From assembly GCA_033296885.1 (NCBI GenBank), contig MU863878.1, forward strand, positions 186,001 through 250,000: a stretch of 64,000 nucleotides of DNA. The letters run 5' to 3'. The notes under the pieces are model-generated. The model was not told the origin of the DNA and made no database searches. It saw only the letters and a program-made list of their open reading frames with translations. Positions within the stretch are counted from its first letter, which is position 1, and every line of letters starts with the position of its first letter. The translations under genes and the position numbers were made by a program. The DNA comes from Triangularia verruculosa (lineage: Eukaryota; Ascomycota; Sordariomycetes; Sordariales; Podosporaceae). Below, in pieces: positions 26,101 through 37,041 of this stretch.

Positions 26101-27223
26101 CACCTTGGTGCCGCCCCAAAGGAACGAGTTCTTGTCGAGGCCCTCAGTGTCGATCTCGGCCTCACCAGGGCGAAGCTGGATCGAATCCTTGAGAAGAGGG
26201 GTACTCTCACCGGAAAGCATGGCCTCGTTCACAATGGCTGTACCCTCAACCAAGATCATGTCGCACGCAACGCCGCTATCCTCCTTGGTCCGCGAGACAG
26301 ACACCAGATCGCCAGGCAGAAGCTTGTCACTCTGAATCTCGGTCCACTTGCCAAGACGGTAAGCGTACATGTTGTAGGGCTTGATGCTCATGCCACGGAA
26401 CTCGACGAGGGTGCGCTGGCGCTGCCAAACCACGGTGCTCTCAAACATGACGAGCATGAACAAGGTGAAGAGCGAGTAGTACCAGTATTCATCCAACAGC
26501 CAGAGACCAACGCAAAACAGCTGAAAAATGAAGAACGGTGCGACCGCATGTTCCTTGAAGAGCTCGGTGAAGGTCGGGACAGGGATATCGAAAGTATTGG
26601 TGCCATAGTGTTGCTCAAGGCGCTCCAACTCGGCGGCGCTGGTGATACCCTTGGATCTTTGGAATTTCTCGAGTTTTGGCTTCGGGCTGGCATCAATATC
26701 GTAGGCAAGAGTGCCAAAGCTCTGGGTGTCGGGATTGTAGAGGAAACGGCGCTTCTGGAAAAGGAACGAAAGGTTGGACTTGCCTCCCACCTGGATGAAC
26801 ATCTGGATTAGAGGTTGTGCTTTCAATTTGGAGGGGCATAGGTATCAGGTGCATGCGGGGACTCACCTTGTCGCGGACAAGCTTGCAAATCTCAGCAGAG
26901 CCAGCATTCGCAATGGGATCAACCTTGATCAGCTGCGCATCTTCGATGGTGCGGGCCTTCTTCGCGGTAAACGTGGCGTCAAGGTTGACGCTCCAGTGTG
27001 TACAGAGCCATGTCAGGGCCTGGACGGTGATGATGGAGCCAACCCAGACAAATGTCCATTCTTGGGCCCCAATGTGCTTGTTGTAGAGGTCCTCACTGAG
27101 GTAGTATCGTAGAAAGATGGGCCATATTATGGCAAACGGCCAGATGTAGGCGTGCTGCGCTAAAGGCAACGGGCGCAGCAGTTCAGCGGACTGAATCTGC
27201 GAGTTATCGACGAGCGGCGCCAT
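23139..27223 (-). CDS. spf1: P5A-type ATPase Spf1, endoplasmic reticulum
   Basis: P-type ATPase of the P5A group. These sit in the ER membrane and move or dislocate misinserted transmembrane helices. Three exons: 27223-26867, 26802-23723 and 23667-23139, 1321 residues, normal for the family. The P5A signature PPELPMELSLAVN is at about residues 459-471, the phosphorylation motif DKTGTLTGE starts at 502, and the hinge TLMAGDGTNDVGALK lies before the C-terminal membrane helices. The N-terminal region has the extra hydrophobic segments typical of P5A (around WPFAIIWPIFLRYYL). The C terminus ends in a long Lys/Glu coiled stretch, cytosolic by inference. The two introns (65 and 55 nt) are phase 0 and phase 2 and have good consensus. 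This gene is the left border of the small-gene cluster. Confidence 0.96.
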
Positions 27224-27668
27224 GGCTGGTCGATGTCAACAGAGAGAAGAAAGGGAAAAAGAGATTCGTCTATGTTGTCCACATTGATGATGGCCGCTGT
27301 GGCGGATCGTTGGATGTCGTTGCTGTCGCGTTTCGGTGGCTCGAGTTATGACGGAGCCGTGGGAAATTTGGCGGGAGACGGAGACGTGAACAGCACAGCG
27401 CCGAAGCCGTGGGATGCGATGAGGTGTGCTTTTGCCTCCAATTGGGCTTAGCGTCCCTTATTTTTGGGACGCCACCCCAGGCCTGCCGCCAGGTCTTCGT
27501 CAGCTGCCGCCACGTGGGGCCAAACATGTCAACATGGGGCATCTGCCGAAGAACAGCCGCCAGTTTAACGACATATCAACATTGGAATTGACCAGGGCAA
27601 CACTTCAAACATGCCAATAAGAGCAACATGCTATGATCTCATTTCCTACAACCCTATTCCAACTCAAA
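27224..27668. other. Spacer 5' of spf1
   Basis: Holds the spf1 promoter and the 3' end of the first cluster gene. No gene seen. Confidence 0.5.
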
Positions 27669-28836
27669 TTATTGTCTTCCCAACAAAAACGCCAGTACTA
27701 TGACCAGCAACATCAGGATGAGGATGACCCCTTTCTGCTCCTGACGTAACCTGTCCGTATCGCTGCGAAGCTTGTCCCTATCACCGTACAACCCGTCTCT
27801 CTCCTTCCGGAAATCCTCCCTGACCTTCAAATGCTCCTCCTTCTCCTTGCAATACTCGGTTTCCCTTCTGCGCATGTCTTCCTCCCTAAGGCGAAGATCC
27901 TCTTCTCGTTTCCGTAGATCCTTCTTCTCCTCCTGGTTCACCTCATTTTGCTGGGCTAGCAACTCAGACACACGACCCAAGTACTTGACACCGGTGATGA
28001 TAGTGGCCGACATTTGATTAAGGCCCTCCTCCATCGGGCGAACAACGAGCCGAGCCATCTCCTCCCCAACACCGGTGATGTCGACATCCGCGCGGGTGCC
28101 GGGAACGAAAATCTCGGGATCATAAGGCTAGAACCCAGTCAGCAAAGAACTCGCCGGTAAGCCACATGTTGATATTCAGGAACACCACGATCCGCATCAC
28201 AACGCCTTGCGTCTGGCGGGGGAATGACAGGCCCTTGCCACTCAACCCCAAGCCCCTGCTAACCCCCGGACCCCGTTAAGCGATGCAATATTTCAGCAAC
28301 CCACAAAGATGTAAGCTACGAAGCCTCCCCCTGAGGGATTCCCAACCAGTTTCGAGCAGGGAGGCCGGCCGGGCGGGGAAGAAAGCGTGACGCAAGACGT
28401 CTACCAAGTCAGCAAAACCTCCACAACTCTGTCGCCACTCGAATCACCGAGTCGACCACAGGAGTTGGACCTGTGCCGCTTTGAAAGACACCCCAGGGTC
28501 CCGCCCTTCTCCAAAGTAGGAGAAGTTTGAATGGCGGTCACTTTTGCCGGGGTTCAATCGGCGCAGAGCTGTCGAGGATTGAGGCATACCATACCCCGCA
28601 GTGATTGCGAACAACCAAATTGCCATGAGACATGACAGTACTGCGAAGCATTGCTCGAAAACTCTCCTCGTTTTGTGCTGACTTGGGTTACGACAAAAGG
28701 CAGAGGCGATGATTGAAAAAAGAAGAACAACTGCTGGGACACGAAAGGAGTGTGGGCTTACCTCTTGGGGGTCGGGAGCGAACGGATTGTCGCCGCCAGT
28801 CTTCGGCTCAAAGGCGCGGCCCCTGTTTCTCCCCAT
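27669..28836 (-). CDS. Small tail-anchored coiled-coil protein, family I copy A
   Basis: I do not recognise this protein. Two coding exons fit, 28836-28762 and 28127-27669, giving 177 residues. Exon 1 codes for a short basic/polar stretch (MGRNRGRAFEPK...). The last exon holds a strongly charged heptad-like region rich in R, E, K and D (about residues 80-155, LRKREEDLRLREEDMRRRE) and then one hydrophobic helix, ILILMLLVIVLAFLL, three residues from the end. That is the layout of a C-tail-anchored membrane protein with a cytosolic coiled coil. The 634-nt intron starts GTAAGCCCAC and ends CTGACTGGGTTCTAG, and is shared with three other genes of the cluster. A further intron at 28958-28855 probably lies in the 5' UTR. 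Function unknown. Confidence 0.75.
28437..28475 (-). ncRNA. Conserved twin hairpin inside family I intron (copy A)
   Basis: On the gene strand, stem CACAGG / CCTGTG closes a 7-nt loop TCCAACT (28475-28457). Four bases on is a second hairpin ACTCGGTGATTCGAGT (28452-28437). The same pair occurs at the same place in the three other family I introns. In copy A the third base pair of the first stem is C-G, while copies B and C have G-C: a compensatory change. I call it an intron-resident RNA structure; it may belong to the pre-mRNA or a processed RNA. Confidence 0.5.
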
Positions 28837-30528
28837 GGTGGATGAATCGGGGTTCTGAACACGGGAAATGTTAGCTGATGTGATCAATCAGTGAAATGAC
28901 AAAAATACTCGAAAGTTCGCTGCTTATTTTCAATAGAAAGGAAATAAATATGACATACCAAATGAAGTCGGTGGTGGAGAGGCGGCGAAGAACCAGAAGG
29001 GGACCGTGGCTGTTGAGCTTGTGGGTGAAATTGGAGGAAGAGGAGGGTGGGAGAACTGGTGACCAGAAATTTAATTTATAGGCAAGTTGTGGGCCTGATG
29101 GAATTTGCAAGGGCAGCCAAATTTGCACTGGTGGGCGAGTGAGTTGCTCCTTCCCAAAGAACATCTCAAGGTCACAGACCACCTGGTCTGTGACAAGCCT
29201 CTTAAGCAGCCAATTGTTTTCCTGGTTGTTTAGGGGCTCCACAACACCAGGTGAGAGGTCGAGATGCATGCGTTCTCGTGTCTCTTGCTTGTAGCACGAC
29301 AATTATCACCTTAGCTTTGGATACTCCTCGAATATCGTTCACAACGGACAGTTTCATATCAAGACTTTATAAGATACCATACTGGGTATTGGCCAGGGCA
29401 AAAAGACTCTGTTTACCAAATTAAAGGAATCAAGTCAACAGAGTCTGTCTACATGTCAAATAGAGTCTCCAGGTCGGCCCCACATACTTCAAAGAGCTAC
29501 AGTAGCCAGTTCAGTAGGAGCCCGCTAAACTAGCCGCTATTCACTTCCACTAGGTATGGAAGACCCAGTGGAAGACCACAGTGAAAGACCACAGTGGAAG
29601 ACCCTGTGGAAGACCCTGTGGAAAACCCTGTGGAAAACCCTGTGGAAGACCGCTGTGGTGGGTGGGAGCGCTGGAAAAGAAGAAGGTCAGTGGGACGCAA
29701 TAGGGATTAAACGCCGGCCTATTCAACACCAGTGGAAGACTTACTAGAAGGACGGTACAGTCAAACCACTAGGTACCTTCCGAGAAACCCCCCCTCCTAG
29801 AACATCATGTTGTAGTCCTGTTAGTGCCGTAACATGATATTCGAAAGAATGTCCCTGATATTCATAGAAGCTCATAGATGCCATCAAAGGTAGAGGTATG
29901 ACTTTGGCATGTATAGCCACCGATTTCGTTGCTGTGTACCTGCATAGGTAGGTAGGTATCTCAAGTATCAATATGATACTGCTCGCAACCGGGGCCTCGT
30001 ATAAACTTACAATGTACCTATGTGGTGGTTTGACAGGAGATCCAGTGAGAAGATATATATGATCAGTGCTGGAAAGGACCATAGCCACATGACGTAGGCT
30101 TGTTTCCAGGTTGTTTACTTACAAATAGGAAGATCTGAGGGTACTGAGCATATATTGAGCACCTTGCCCACCGTTTTAATAAAAAATAGACAAGCAATAT
30201 AACTCTTCTTCTTCTGCTCTTTCATTTGACTCTCACAACGAGCCGCAGCTTGGGAATAAACGGAGCCACCCCTGGTGATTAGGTATAGGATAAAAAGCTA
30301 CCAAGTGATCACCATAGATTAGAACTGAACTATGATAAGATAGAGAGGATCATGTAACTATTTTAGTCTTAACGGCAGACTCTCAAAGATTACAAATTGA
30401 ACTTTGGCAGCTTGAAGAGTATCCGCATCAACATCAAATGCCATGGTGTATGTGATGCATTCTTGTAGATTGCAATACCCGGGCAGGTATTCATGCCACT
30501 CTATTGATCACCCCGTCTAGAGCACCCT
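28837..30528. other. Spacer within the small-gene cluster
   Basis: Contains the likely 5'-UTR intron of copy A (28958-28855: donor GTATGTCA, branch GCTAAC, acceptor TTCAG), a minisatellite at 29556-29657, and otherwise moderately AT-rich DNA without a supported gene. Minus-strand frame 28871-29302 mostly overlaps the untranslated leader. Confidence 0.45.
29556..29657 (+). repeat. Minisatellite, about 8 units of 12-13 bp
   Basis: Imperfect tandem copies of CTGTGGAAGACC, with AC/CT and G/A variants (CAGTGGAAGACC, ACAGTGAAAGACC, CTGTGGAAAACC). Two more single copies of the core lie nearby (for example around 29730). No gene function is implied. Confidence 0.85.
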
Positions 30529-31025
30529 TCACCCAACGAACAACCCAAGCACAATGACCAAAGCCATCAGGATGATCTCCGATATCATCCTCTTCCCACG
30601 CAAACTTGTCAGCTCTTTGTACACCGCACGTCTCTCCTCCTCCTTTTTTTCCCACCAATCTTCTTGTTCCTTTTGTTCTCTCCATCTCTTCTCCAGCTCC
30701 TCGCTCTTATCCACCATATACTTGTACTCCTCCAAAAAGGCCGCCATTTTCAACTCAATATGGTGTTGGACCCCCTGCAACTGCCCATGCATCCACTCAG
30801 CAACAGGCTGGGCGATCATCTGTGCTAGAGTAGCGAGATCGGGGTTGCCTGGGTCCGAGTTCATGGTCTACAGAATAGATTATTTGTCAGCATAGATATT
30901 TCATAAAACGGGCGGATAAGGAGAAAGCAGAGCCTGGGACTCACATGGTTCGAATGGAGGGTAGTCGCGGGAGGATTGTCTTCAACAGGTTGCGGTCCGA
31001 GTCTGCGGCACCTGGTTTTGGGCAT
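30529..31025 (-). CDS. Small tail-anchored coiled-coil protein (unassigned member)
   Basis: Not recognised. Two coding exons fit: 31025-30945 and 30867-30529, joined by a phase-0 intron of 77 nt, giving 139 residues. Exon 1 codes for a basic then Pro/Thr-rich leader (MPKTRCRRLGPQPVEDN...). Exon 2 has a Lys/Glu/Trp-rich coiled coil (KSEELEKRWREQKEQEDWW) and ends in a hydrophobic helix, IISEIILMALVIVLGLFVG-like, with nothing after it: a C-terminal tail anchor. A second intron at 31162-31066 (donor GTATGTTT, acceptor CTAACAG) is likely in the 5' UTR, as for other members. The long family I intron is absent, so the gene belongs by protein plan rather than by shared intron. Confidence 0.7.
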
Positions 31026-31729
31026 CTTTTCAAGCACGGGCTGATTGTGCTGCTTAATGTTATATCTGTTAGCCTTTGGTTCCAATTGAGGGAAAACAAC
31101 AACACGAAAAAAGAATCGTTATCTTTTGTTCCACAAGATACGGGGGAGAGAACTAAACATACCTTTCAAGCGGGTTTGATCGACCGTGACAGGCAGGAAG
31201 AAAGGTGCTGGTGACACCACTTGGTTGCTGCTGTGTTTTTTGTTGACAAAAATTCAAGACAGAAGGCTGGAAAATACTTAGAGGGGTAGCTCATTCATCG
31301 ACGGATAGCTGTTGCGCAAAATAGCGGGGCTAGGGCAAGGAGAAAAGTGCAGATGGGTGGTGGGCTTCAGAAACAAGCTAAGGTACCTATGCTCACATTT
31401 CCACTCTAGGAGGGGCACGACGCGTGTGACGCCTCAATCAGCTGAATGTTGAAACTAGGAGATACCTACGTCTTTCAAGGAAGTGAGAAAGGCATATGAC
31501 GAAGGTACAACCAATATGTCGCTTTTTATATTAATAGTGCTTTTAGTTGTGGTACATGGCAATGATCAGCACAATGTGTCAAGGACATTTCTAGAGATAG
31601 GTATGGAGTGGAGGATATTCATCTTTAGCTTGAGCATCGAATTACATGAGCGGTGACAACCTCATTTGACCGAGTACGGGCTATGTTGTAGGCTCCAAAC
31701 CCTCTGTGTATAACTATCGCATATCCTCC
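31026..31729. other. Spacer within the small-gene cluster
   Basis: Holds the probable 5'-UTR intron and promoter of the preceding minus-strand gene and the 3' side of family I copy B. No further gene seen. Confidence 0.45.
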
Positions 31730-32944
31730 TTAATTAACCCAAAATTCCTTCTTCAGAAGAAGAACAGCAAGTAACACAGCCACACCCACGACCACAAGAA
31801 AGGCAAGGCGCAGATCGTTATGCATCCCGCCCACCTGCCCAAGACACATCTTGAATGCGTCCACTATATTGTCAACATTGGCAACCGGCCGCTGTCTAAG
31901 AACATGCTCCTAAAGCCCAGTCAGCAAAGAACTCGCCGGTAAGCCTCACTCAAGATTCAGGAACTTCAACAACCGCAGCCACGGCGCCTCACACCTTGGC
32001 AGGGGAATCATCGGATGGGCCAGAGACCCAACACTCAACCCCCAGCCCCTCGCTTCAAATCCCGTACCCTGTTAAGCGATGCAATTAAAGCAACCCACAA
32101 ATCGAGCTTCAAGCCCCCCACTAGTCGAGACTAGTCGAGCCGAGGGGCCGGCCAGGCGGGATGAGCAGGCAGAGAACGCCTAACTAAGTCAACAAAACCC
32201 CCACAGCTCCGTACCACTCGAATCACCGAGTCAACCAGAGGAATTGGACCTCTGCCGCCTGAAAGGACACCCTAGGGCCAGGGTTTAATCGGCTTGGAGC
32301 TGTAGAGGGATGGGGCAAACGAAACTCCCACAGTCCGAAACGGAAAGGTCTGCAATTGACCCCCAACCGCCATTAAAAGAAATGACGGCTGCTGCAAAAG
32401 AAACACTCGAAGGCTCTCCCCGTTTTGCGTCGACTTGATATGCGGCCATATGCAACACGAGGAAGAAAACAAAGAAAATCAAATGCTGGGACACAAAAGG
32501 GCGTGGGCTTACTTGGTTGGGAGCGTCATCGGCACGTGTTACCGGGCCGGAACAGGTGGCACAAGCGGCTTCGGAAGCCGGTTTCTTCCTGACCAAACCC
32601 TGGTTCATGTCGGTGGCGGCGGTGGCAGTGGTCGTGGCGGCAGTGGTGGCAGCGGGCGCGGCAGCGGTGGTGGCAGTGGTGCCGGCGGGCAACGGGATCA
32701 ACGGCGGGTAGTTCGGCAAATTGGCCTCCGGCAGGGGAGAAAACACTCCGGCTAAGCCGTTGGTGTCAGAGGTTTCGGCGGAAATTCCTGCATAAAAAAA
32801 GAAAAAAAGATCGTTAGTCGAAATTCACGGCGATTTGTGATAACTGTCTGCTGTCTTTGCATAACATTTAGTGCACTTACCTGACAGTGACTTGCGAGCT
32901 CGGGTTTTGGTGGAAAAGTACCCGTTGGTTGAACCTCTCGCCAT
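31730..32944 (-). CDS. Small tail-anchored protein, family I copy B
   Basis: Not recognised. Three exons fit: 32944-32881, 32787-32513 and 31909-31730, giving 172 residues. Exon 1 is short and basic (MARGSTNGYFSTKTRARK). Exon 2 is rich in Pro, Ala and Thr, with an alternating Ala/Thr tract coded by a GCC/ACC simple repeat near 32620-32690. Exon 3 has a short amphipathic stretch and then a hydrophobic helix FLVVVGVAVLLAVLLL followed by KKEFWVN at the end: a tail anchor with a basic flank. Intron 1 is phase 1; intron 2 is phase 0, 603 nt, and homologous to those of copies A, C and D. There is little coiled coil here compared with A and D. Confidence 0.72.
32216..32254 (-). ncRNA. Conserved twin hairpin inside family I intron (copy B)
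   Basis: Gene strand: CAGAGG / CCTCTG stem around TCCAATT (32254-32236), a 4-nt spacer, then ACTCGGTGATTCGAGT (32231-32216). Same order and spacing as in copy A, with a G-C pair where A has C-G. Confidence 0.5.
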
Positions 32945-35421
32945 TCCTTCTCTACCAAAATAGGAAACTTTGTAGAGAAAAAAGGAAAGAAAAAGGAACG
33001 CGATGAAAAAAAGTCGAAAAAAAGAAATGTTATGATGGAGAAGATGTGTGCTGGTCGGTTGGGGCGGCGGTGGGAATGGCGCTGCGTTGGAGGGGCAGGT
33101 CGACTTTGAGTTTGAAAAGGGAAAAGAAAAGTGTGAGAGGGCCTGAAGGAAAGGATTATTTTATAACTTAAATTTTGTGGGATCGTGGGCGAGATCAGCT
33201 GGCAGAATTATTCTGTCGCCGTAAGTGGTCAGGAGGAGCTCCTTCCCAATCACAAGTGTCCGATGGCAATTTCTTGCTTCCTGTGGCCTTCCCCCTTTAC
33301 TTCCATAGCCTTCTTTCACCATCCGCTTGGCCTCCTGATTCCGTCCTGTTCATCTATGCTTTTCCCCTCATCACCGAGGAACTTAGCGTCTTTGTTCTGT
33401 CAAAATCAGATCCCAGAACAGTTGAACCTGGCATTGAGAGAAACGCATCTACGTAGCAATCGTGTGATAATTGATCCAGCTTTGCATAGCATCGTGCCTC
33501 GGATTGGACTTTGTAAGGATCACTGGCATGCCGTCCACATAATGATGATACTTCACACACGTTGGGCCACAGATGTCATTCATTCTTTTCCTCCAACAGT
33601 TGCATCATTAAAGAACCTCCTTCTTTTATCCAGGTCAATCTCTGTACCATATCTAAAGACTGATACTAGAACCAAACCCGGCCTTCTCTGTCCAGCCCCA
33701 GCAACAATGTATTCGAATCTTAAGACCCAATTAGCAAGGAACTGGCCCTTAATCTTCAATCTTCTTATATTCTAAGTTTGACATAGCTAAGAAACATTTT
33801 TTAGTTGTTACAACGGGCATTGGAGACTTCTGTACCCTTCACCCTTTGCATAAACGAATGATTAACATCTCCATTCGTCCAAAATGTAATACTGACACAC
33901 TCCTTTAATGCAGTGATTATTAACGGGCCTTTTGCATTGACATTTAAAACATCATTGATGAGATACCTATGCAGGCACTGCAATCTAGCCTTCTGTCTGG
34001 AAGCGAAGACGGATAAGTGACTGGGATACTTAGAACCCGGTCATGATCAAATAGGGGGTAGGTGGAATTTGCTCTTTTGCCTCAGGTTAATCTCCCTTTA
34101 ACTGGTTGTTTAGTATGACCAGGTCTAAGTTTAGGACACTGAATGCTTTATCAGGGCGTAAACCCTCCGGCATCCTTTCTTACGATCAACCCTTTCTACT
34201 ACCTGAGCTTTTGTGTTGTGGTCAAAACATATTTAGTTGTCCGAGCTGATCCCCATTCAATCGCTTCCGCATGATGCTATCTTATTGCTTGGATAGAAAC
34301 CGCCTCGCCTGAATACGATGCTATCTCCAAGTTTAGATGGAATAGATTTCACTTGTAGACGGTGCTATTATGAAGCTGAGATAGTTTTTTTCTAAACCAG
34401 TACCGGCTGCTCGCGATATAGATTCCCAAAGCTCAGATAAACTCAATGATGAGCCCTTCCCCCTTTTTTGAGCGCTGAAGATGATACCGGTTGATGAGAG
34501 TCTCGTCATACCCAGATATGGTCAAGGGTGTTGTGGTAAATGTGGATTGCACACTGTTGGTGTGCTACCGCCGTCCCCTAGTCATAAGAACCAATCTCCG
34601 GATATACAACCTTCACTCACCCGCCGTCCTCAGTTCCTCTTCTCCCTTATACGGATAGATTGGACCTATCTGGCGGTGGACCCGAGCTAAGATTGGTTCT
34701 GGGCAAAATATTGACGATGACCTGTCTACTGAGATGCGAGTATGGAGTTCTTTCGAGGCACATAACAGCGATATTAATCCACCATACAACATAAGGAGTG
34801 TTCGTGACGGATGGCATATGAAAGAAGACTCGAGTCAGTGAACGTGCGCTGGAACCTTCAACTGCGTATGTTCTTGGGCGGCAGAAGGTCTTGCTATATC
34901 CTAACATCGATGACATGATCGACTCGGCGTAAGGCGTGTGCCAGCCTTTCAACTTGGCCGAGGGGCTTCTCCAAATAATTTCAACACATGCTTTGGGACA
35001 CTTTCTTCCCATTGGATGATGTCATCCAGATTTTAGCAGGACCCGTGGGCCCTGTGGCAATGGGGAAACATTATAATGGGGGCGGGCGATTGTGGGAATC
35101 ACAGGTGATAGGATGGAAGGTCACAGAACACGGTCCCAGTGTTATTGCTCTGTGCACGCCTGCAAATCCTGCCTGCTTGCAAATTTGCAGTCCCACAATT
35201 GTACCTAGGCGGTTATTCAACCTCTCCTCCCAAAACAATCTTTGCACTCTTCTCTTCTTCCGTTTCCATCACACAACCTCAGCTGCAAGCAAACAGCACC
35301 TCGCCACCTCCAACCTATTTAGTGGGTTAGACCCCTCTCACCCTTCATTACAACAGATCTTTCTCGCTTTCATTCTTTCTTTCGACTTTTTCCACTCATC
35401 GCCATCACAGCTAGCAATCCA
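32945..35421. other. Divergent spacer between family I copies B and C
   Basis: About 2.5 kb. The first 250 bases on the minus side are A/T-run rich and look like promoter and leader of copy B. A plus-strand frame at 33185-33775 (196 codons) overlaps other frames, has no domain and starts in low-complexity leader, so I do not call it. From 33770 to 34450 the DNA is AT-rich. Nothing else supported. Confidence 0.4.
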
Positions 35422-36426
35422 ATGCCGAGGGGCCCAACTCACAAGTGGAACGATCCACTCTCCATGTCGTCCAAACCTGGAAGGTAAGTATATAGTTTCT
35501 CGTCTTTCCTTTGTCCCCCAACTAGCCGCTGCCACCACGAAGCTTGCATGCTGATCTTCGACTTCCTCCACAGACATTACTAGCGAGTTGCCGGATCAAG
35601 ATCCCGAGGCTGGCCTGGGCTTTTCTTCGCCAATCGGGCCGCATTTGCCACAATACCAGACTCTCCAGCCGCTCCGCTACACTGCCGCCGCCAACGCCGC
35701 TCACTCCTCTGCCACCGCCCATACCAGTCCGCCTCCTCGCGTCCCGGAGACGCTCGCTGGCGACAACACTACTCAGGTAAGCCCACATATTTGTGTCCCG
35801 TCACTTGATCTTCTTTTTTCTCTTCGCTAGGTCGCGGGGCTGGACACCATTTCGACGCAAAACGGGGAGAGCCATCGAGTGCTTCCCTGCGGCGGCTGTC
35901 TTCTCTCGATGATAGCCGGAGATCAATTGGAGATCTTACACCCACCGCGAGGGATTCGTTTGCCCCATCCCTCTACAGTTCCAAGTCGAGAACCCCGGCA
36001 AAAGCGACCGCCATTCCAAACGTCTCCGACTCAGGCTTGACGGGCGGGACCCTGGGGTGTCCTTTATGGCACAGAGGTCCAATTCCTCTGTTTGACTCGG
36101 TGATTCGAGTTATGGCGCGGGGCTGTAGGGGTTTTGTTGATTTGGTTAGACGCGCTACGTACCTGCTCTTCCCGCCTGGCCGGCAGCCTCAACTCGACCA
36201 TTGTGGGGCGCTGTCAACTGAGCTTGAGTTGTGGGTTGATGGAATGTTGTATCTCTTAACAGGGTACGGGAATTGTAGCGCGGGTTTGGGTGGTAGGTCG
36301 GAAGACTCATCACCCCCCTGCAATGGTGCGAGACGTCGTGGTCGCGGCATGGCGAAGATCCTGATTATCGAGTGTGGCTTACCGGCGAGTTCTTTGCTGA
36401 CTGGGTTCTAGACAACAGGCCACTGA
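35422..36426 (+). pseudogene. Truncated family I copy C
   Basis: The 5' part matches the family plan: a short first exon (35422-35483), a Pro/Ala-rich exon 2 ending at 35776 and the 635-nt family I intron (35777-36411). After the acceptor, the frame in phase with exon 2 stops after four codons (TTGH), so no coiled coil or membrane tail is coded. The first intron also fits poorly: the acceptor expected from copies B and D (...CCACAG at 35572) needs phase 1, but exon 1 ends in phase 2; only the AG at 35582 keeps the frame open. A retroelement relic starts about 125 nt beyond the truncation, a likely cause. I read it as a decayed copy whose intron is still well kept. Confidence 0.6.
36072..36110 (+). 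ncRNA. Conserved twin hairpin inside family I intron (copy C)
   Basis: CAGAGG / CCTCTG stem around TCCAATT (36072-36090), a 4-nt spacer, then ACTCGGTGATTCGAGT (36095-36110). Identical stem to copy B. It persists although the host gene seems to be dead. Confidence 0.5.
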
Positions 36427-36550
36427 CCCCCCGAGAATCACGCCTTGATTTCAATTCGAACCACCTTTTCCAGCATCTCCATTTCGTTACGAGAATTGTT
36501 CACATCTACTTGAACTCTTTCGAGGCCGGTCCATGTTCATCCAAGCACTA

Positions 36551-37041
36551 CTATTTACACCTCGACAACCGCTTGCCAACGTGCCACTGTATGACGTGTG
36601 TAGACGAGCAAATAACAATATATTGATGTTCAGCAGCCTTGGCAGGCGCGTGCAAAGCCATCCAAACTTCAGGCGTGATATGTCCCAACTTTGTATCGTT
36701 GCCTAGCAGGAGATTGGGGCGAGATTGTCCACAACCCACCCTGAGTTAGTGAACTTCATCAACACTGGATTGCCCTTCCCATCGTAGCCGGGTTGGTAAA
36801 AGGTGAATGTAGCCCATCTATCCAGAGCGAGGGGTTCTCCATTGAGCCCTCTAACATTGCCGCGTTGCTTGGCAATCTTGTGCTCCAGAGTTTTGAGAAA
36901 ATTCATGCCGATGATAGTTCTCCCAGTGCCTGGATCGTTGCCGATTTCGACATTCTCTCCATTCATAGGTACTCTGGCCATGGCATGCTTTGACATGCTT
37001 TCGACGATAATCTGAACCACAGATGCAGACATGCTTTTCAA
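36551..37041 (-). pseudogene. Retropepsin-like fragment with one frameshift
   Basis: Two minus-strand frames overlap at 36739-36703. The upstream frame (37041-36703) reads through GRTIIGMNFLKTLEHKIAK and ends VVDNLAP; the downstream one (from 36739) continues NLLLGNDTKLGHITPEV. Joined by a one-base shift they resemble the second half of a retrotransposon aspartyl protease, with the flap-to-end segment and the closing xLLGND motif. The DTG active-site half is missing or lies in the AT-rich DNA beyond 37041. Base composition is normal here, unlike the RIP-mutated DNA next to it. Assignment to retropepsin is by pattern only. Confidence 0.5.

Noticed and set aside
28437..28475. tRNA-like B-box (GGTCCAACTCC) in the family I introns
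   Set aside because: It resembles the tRNA B-box consensus, but no acceptor stem, D arm or anticodon arm can be folded around it; the hairpins account for the conservation better.
33185..33775. 196-codon plus-strand frame
   Set aside because: No recognisable domain, poor start context, and overlapping frames of similar length; likely chance.
36037..36411. 124-codon plus-strand frame within the family I intron of copy C
   Set aside because: The homologous stretches in copies A, B and D are broken by stops or shifted frames, so conservation here is at the nucleotide level and not coding.
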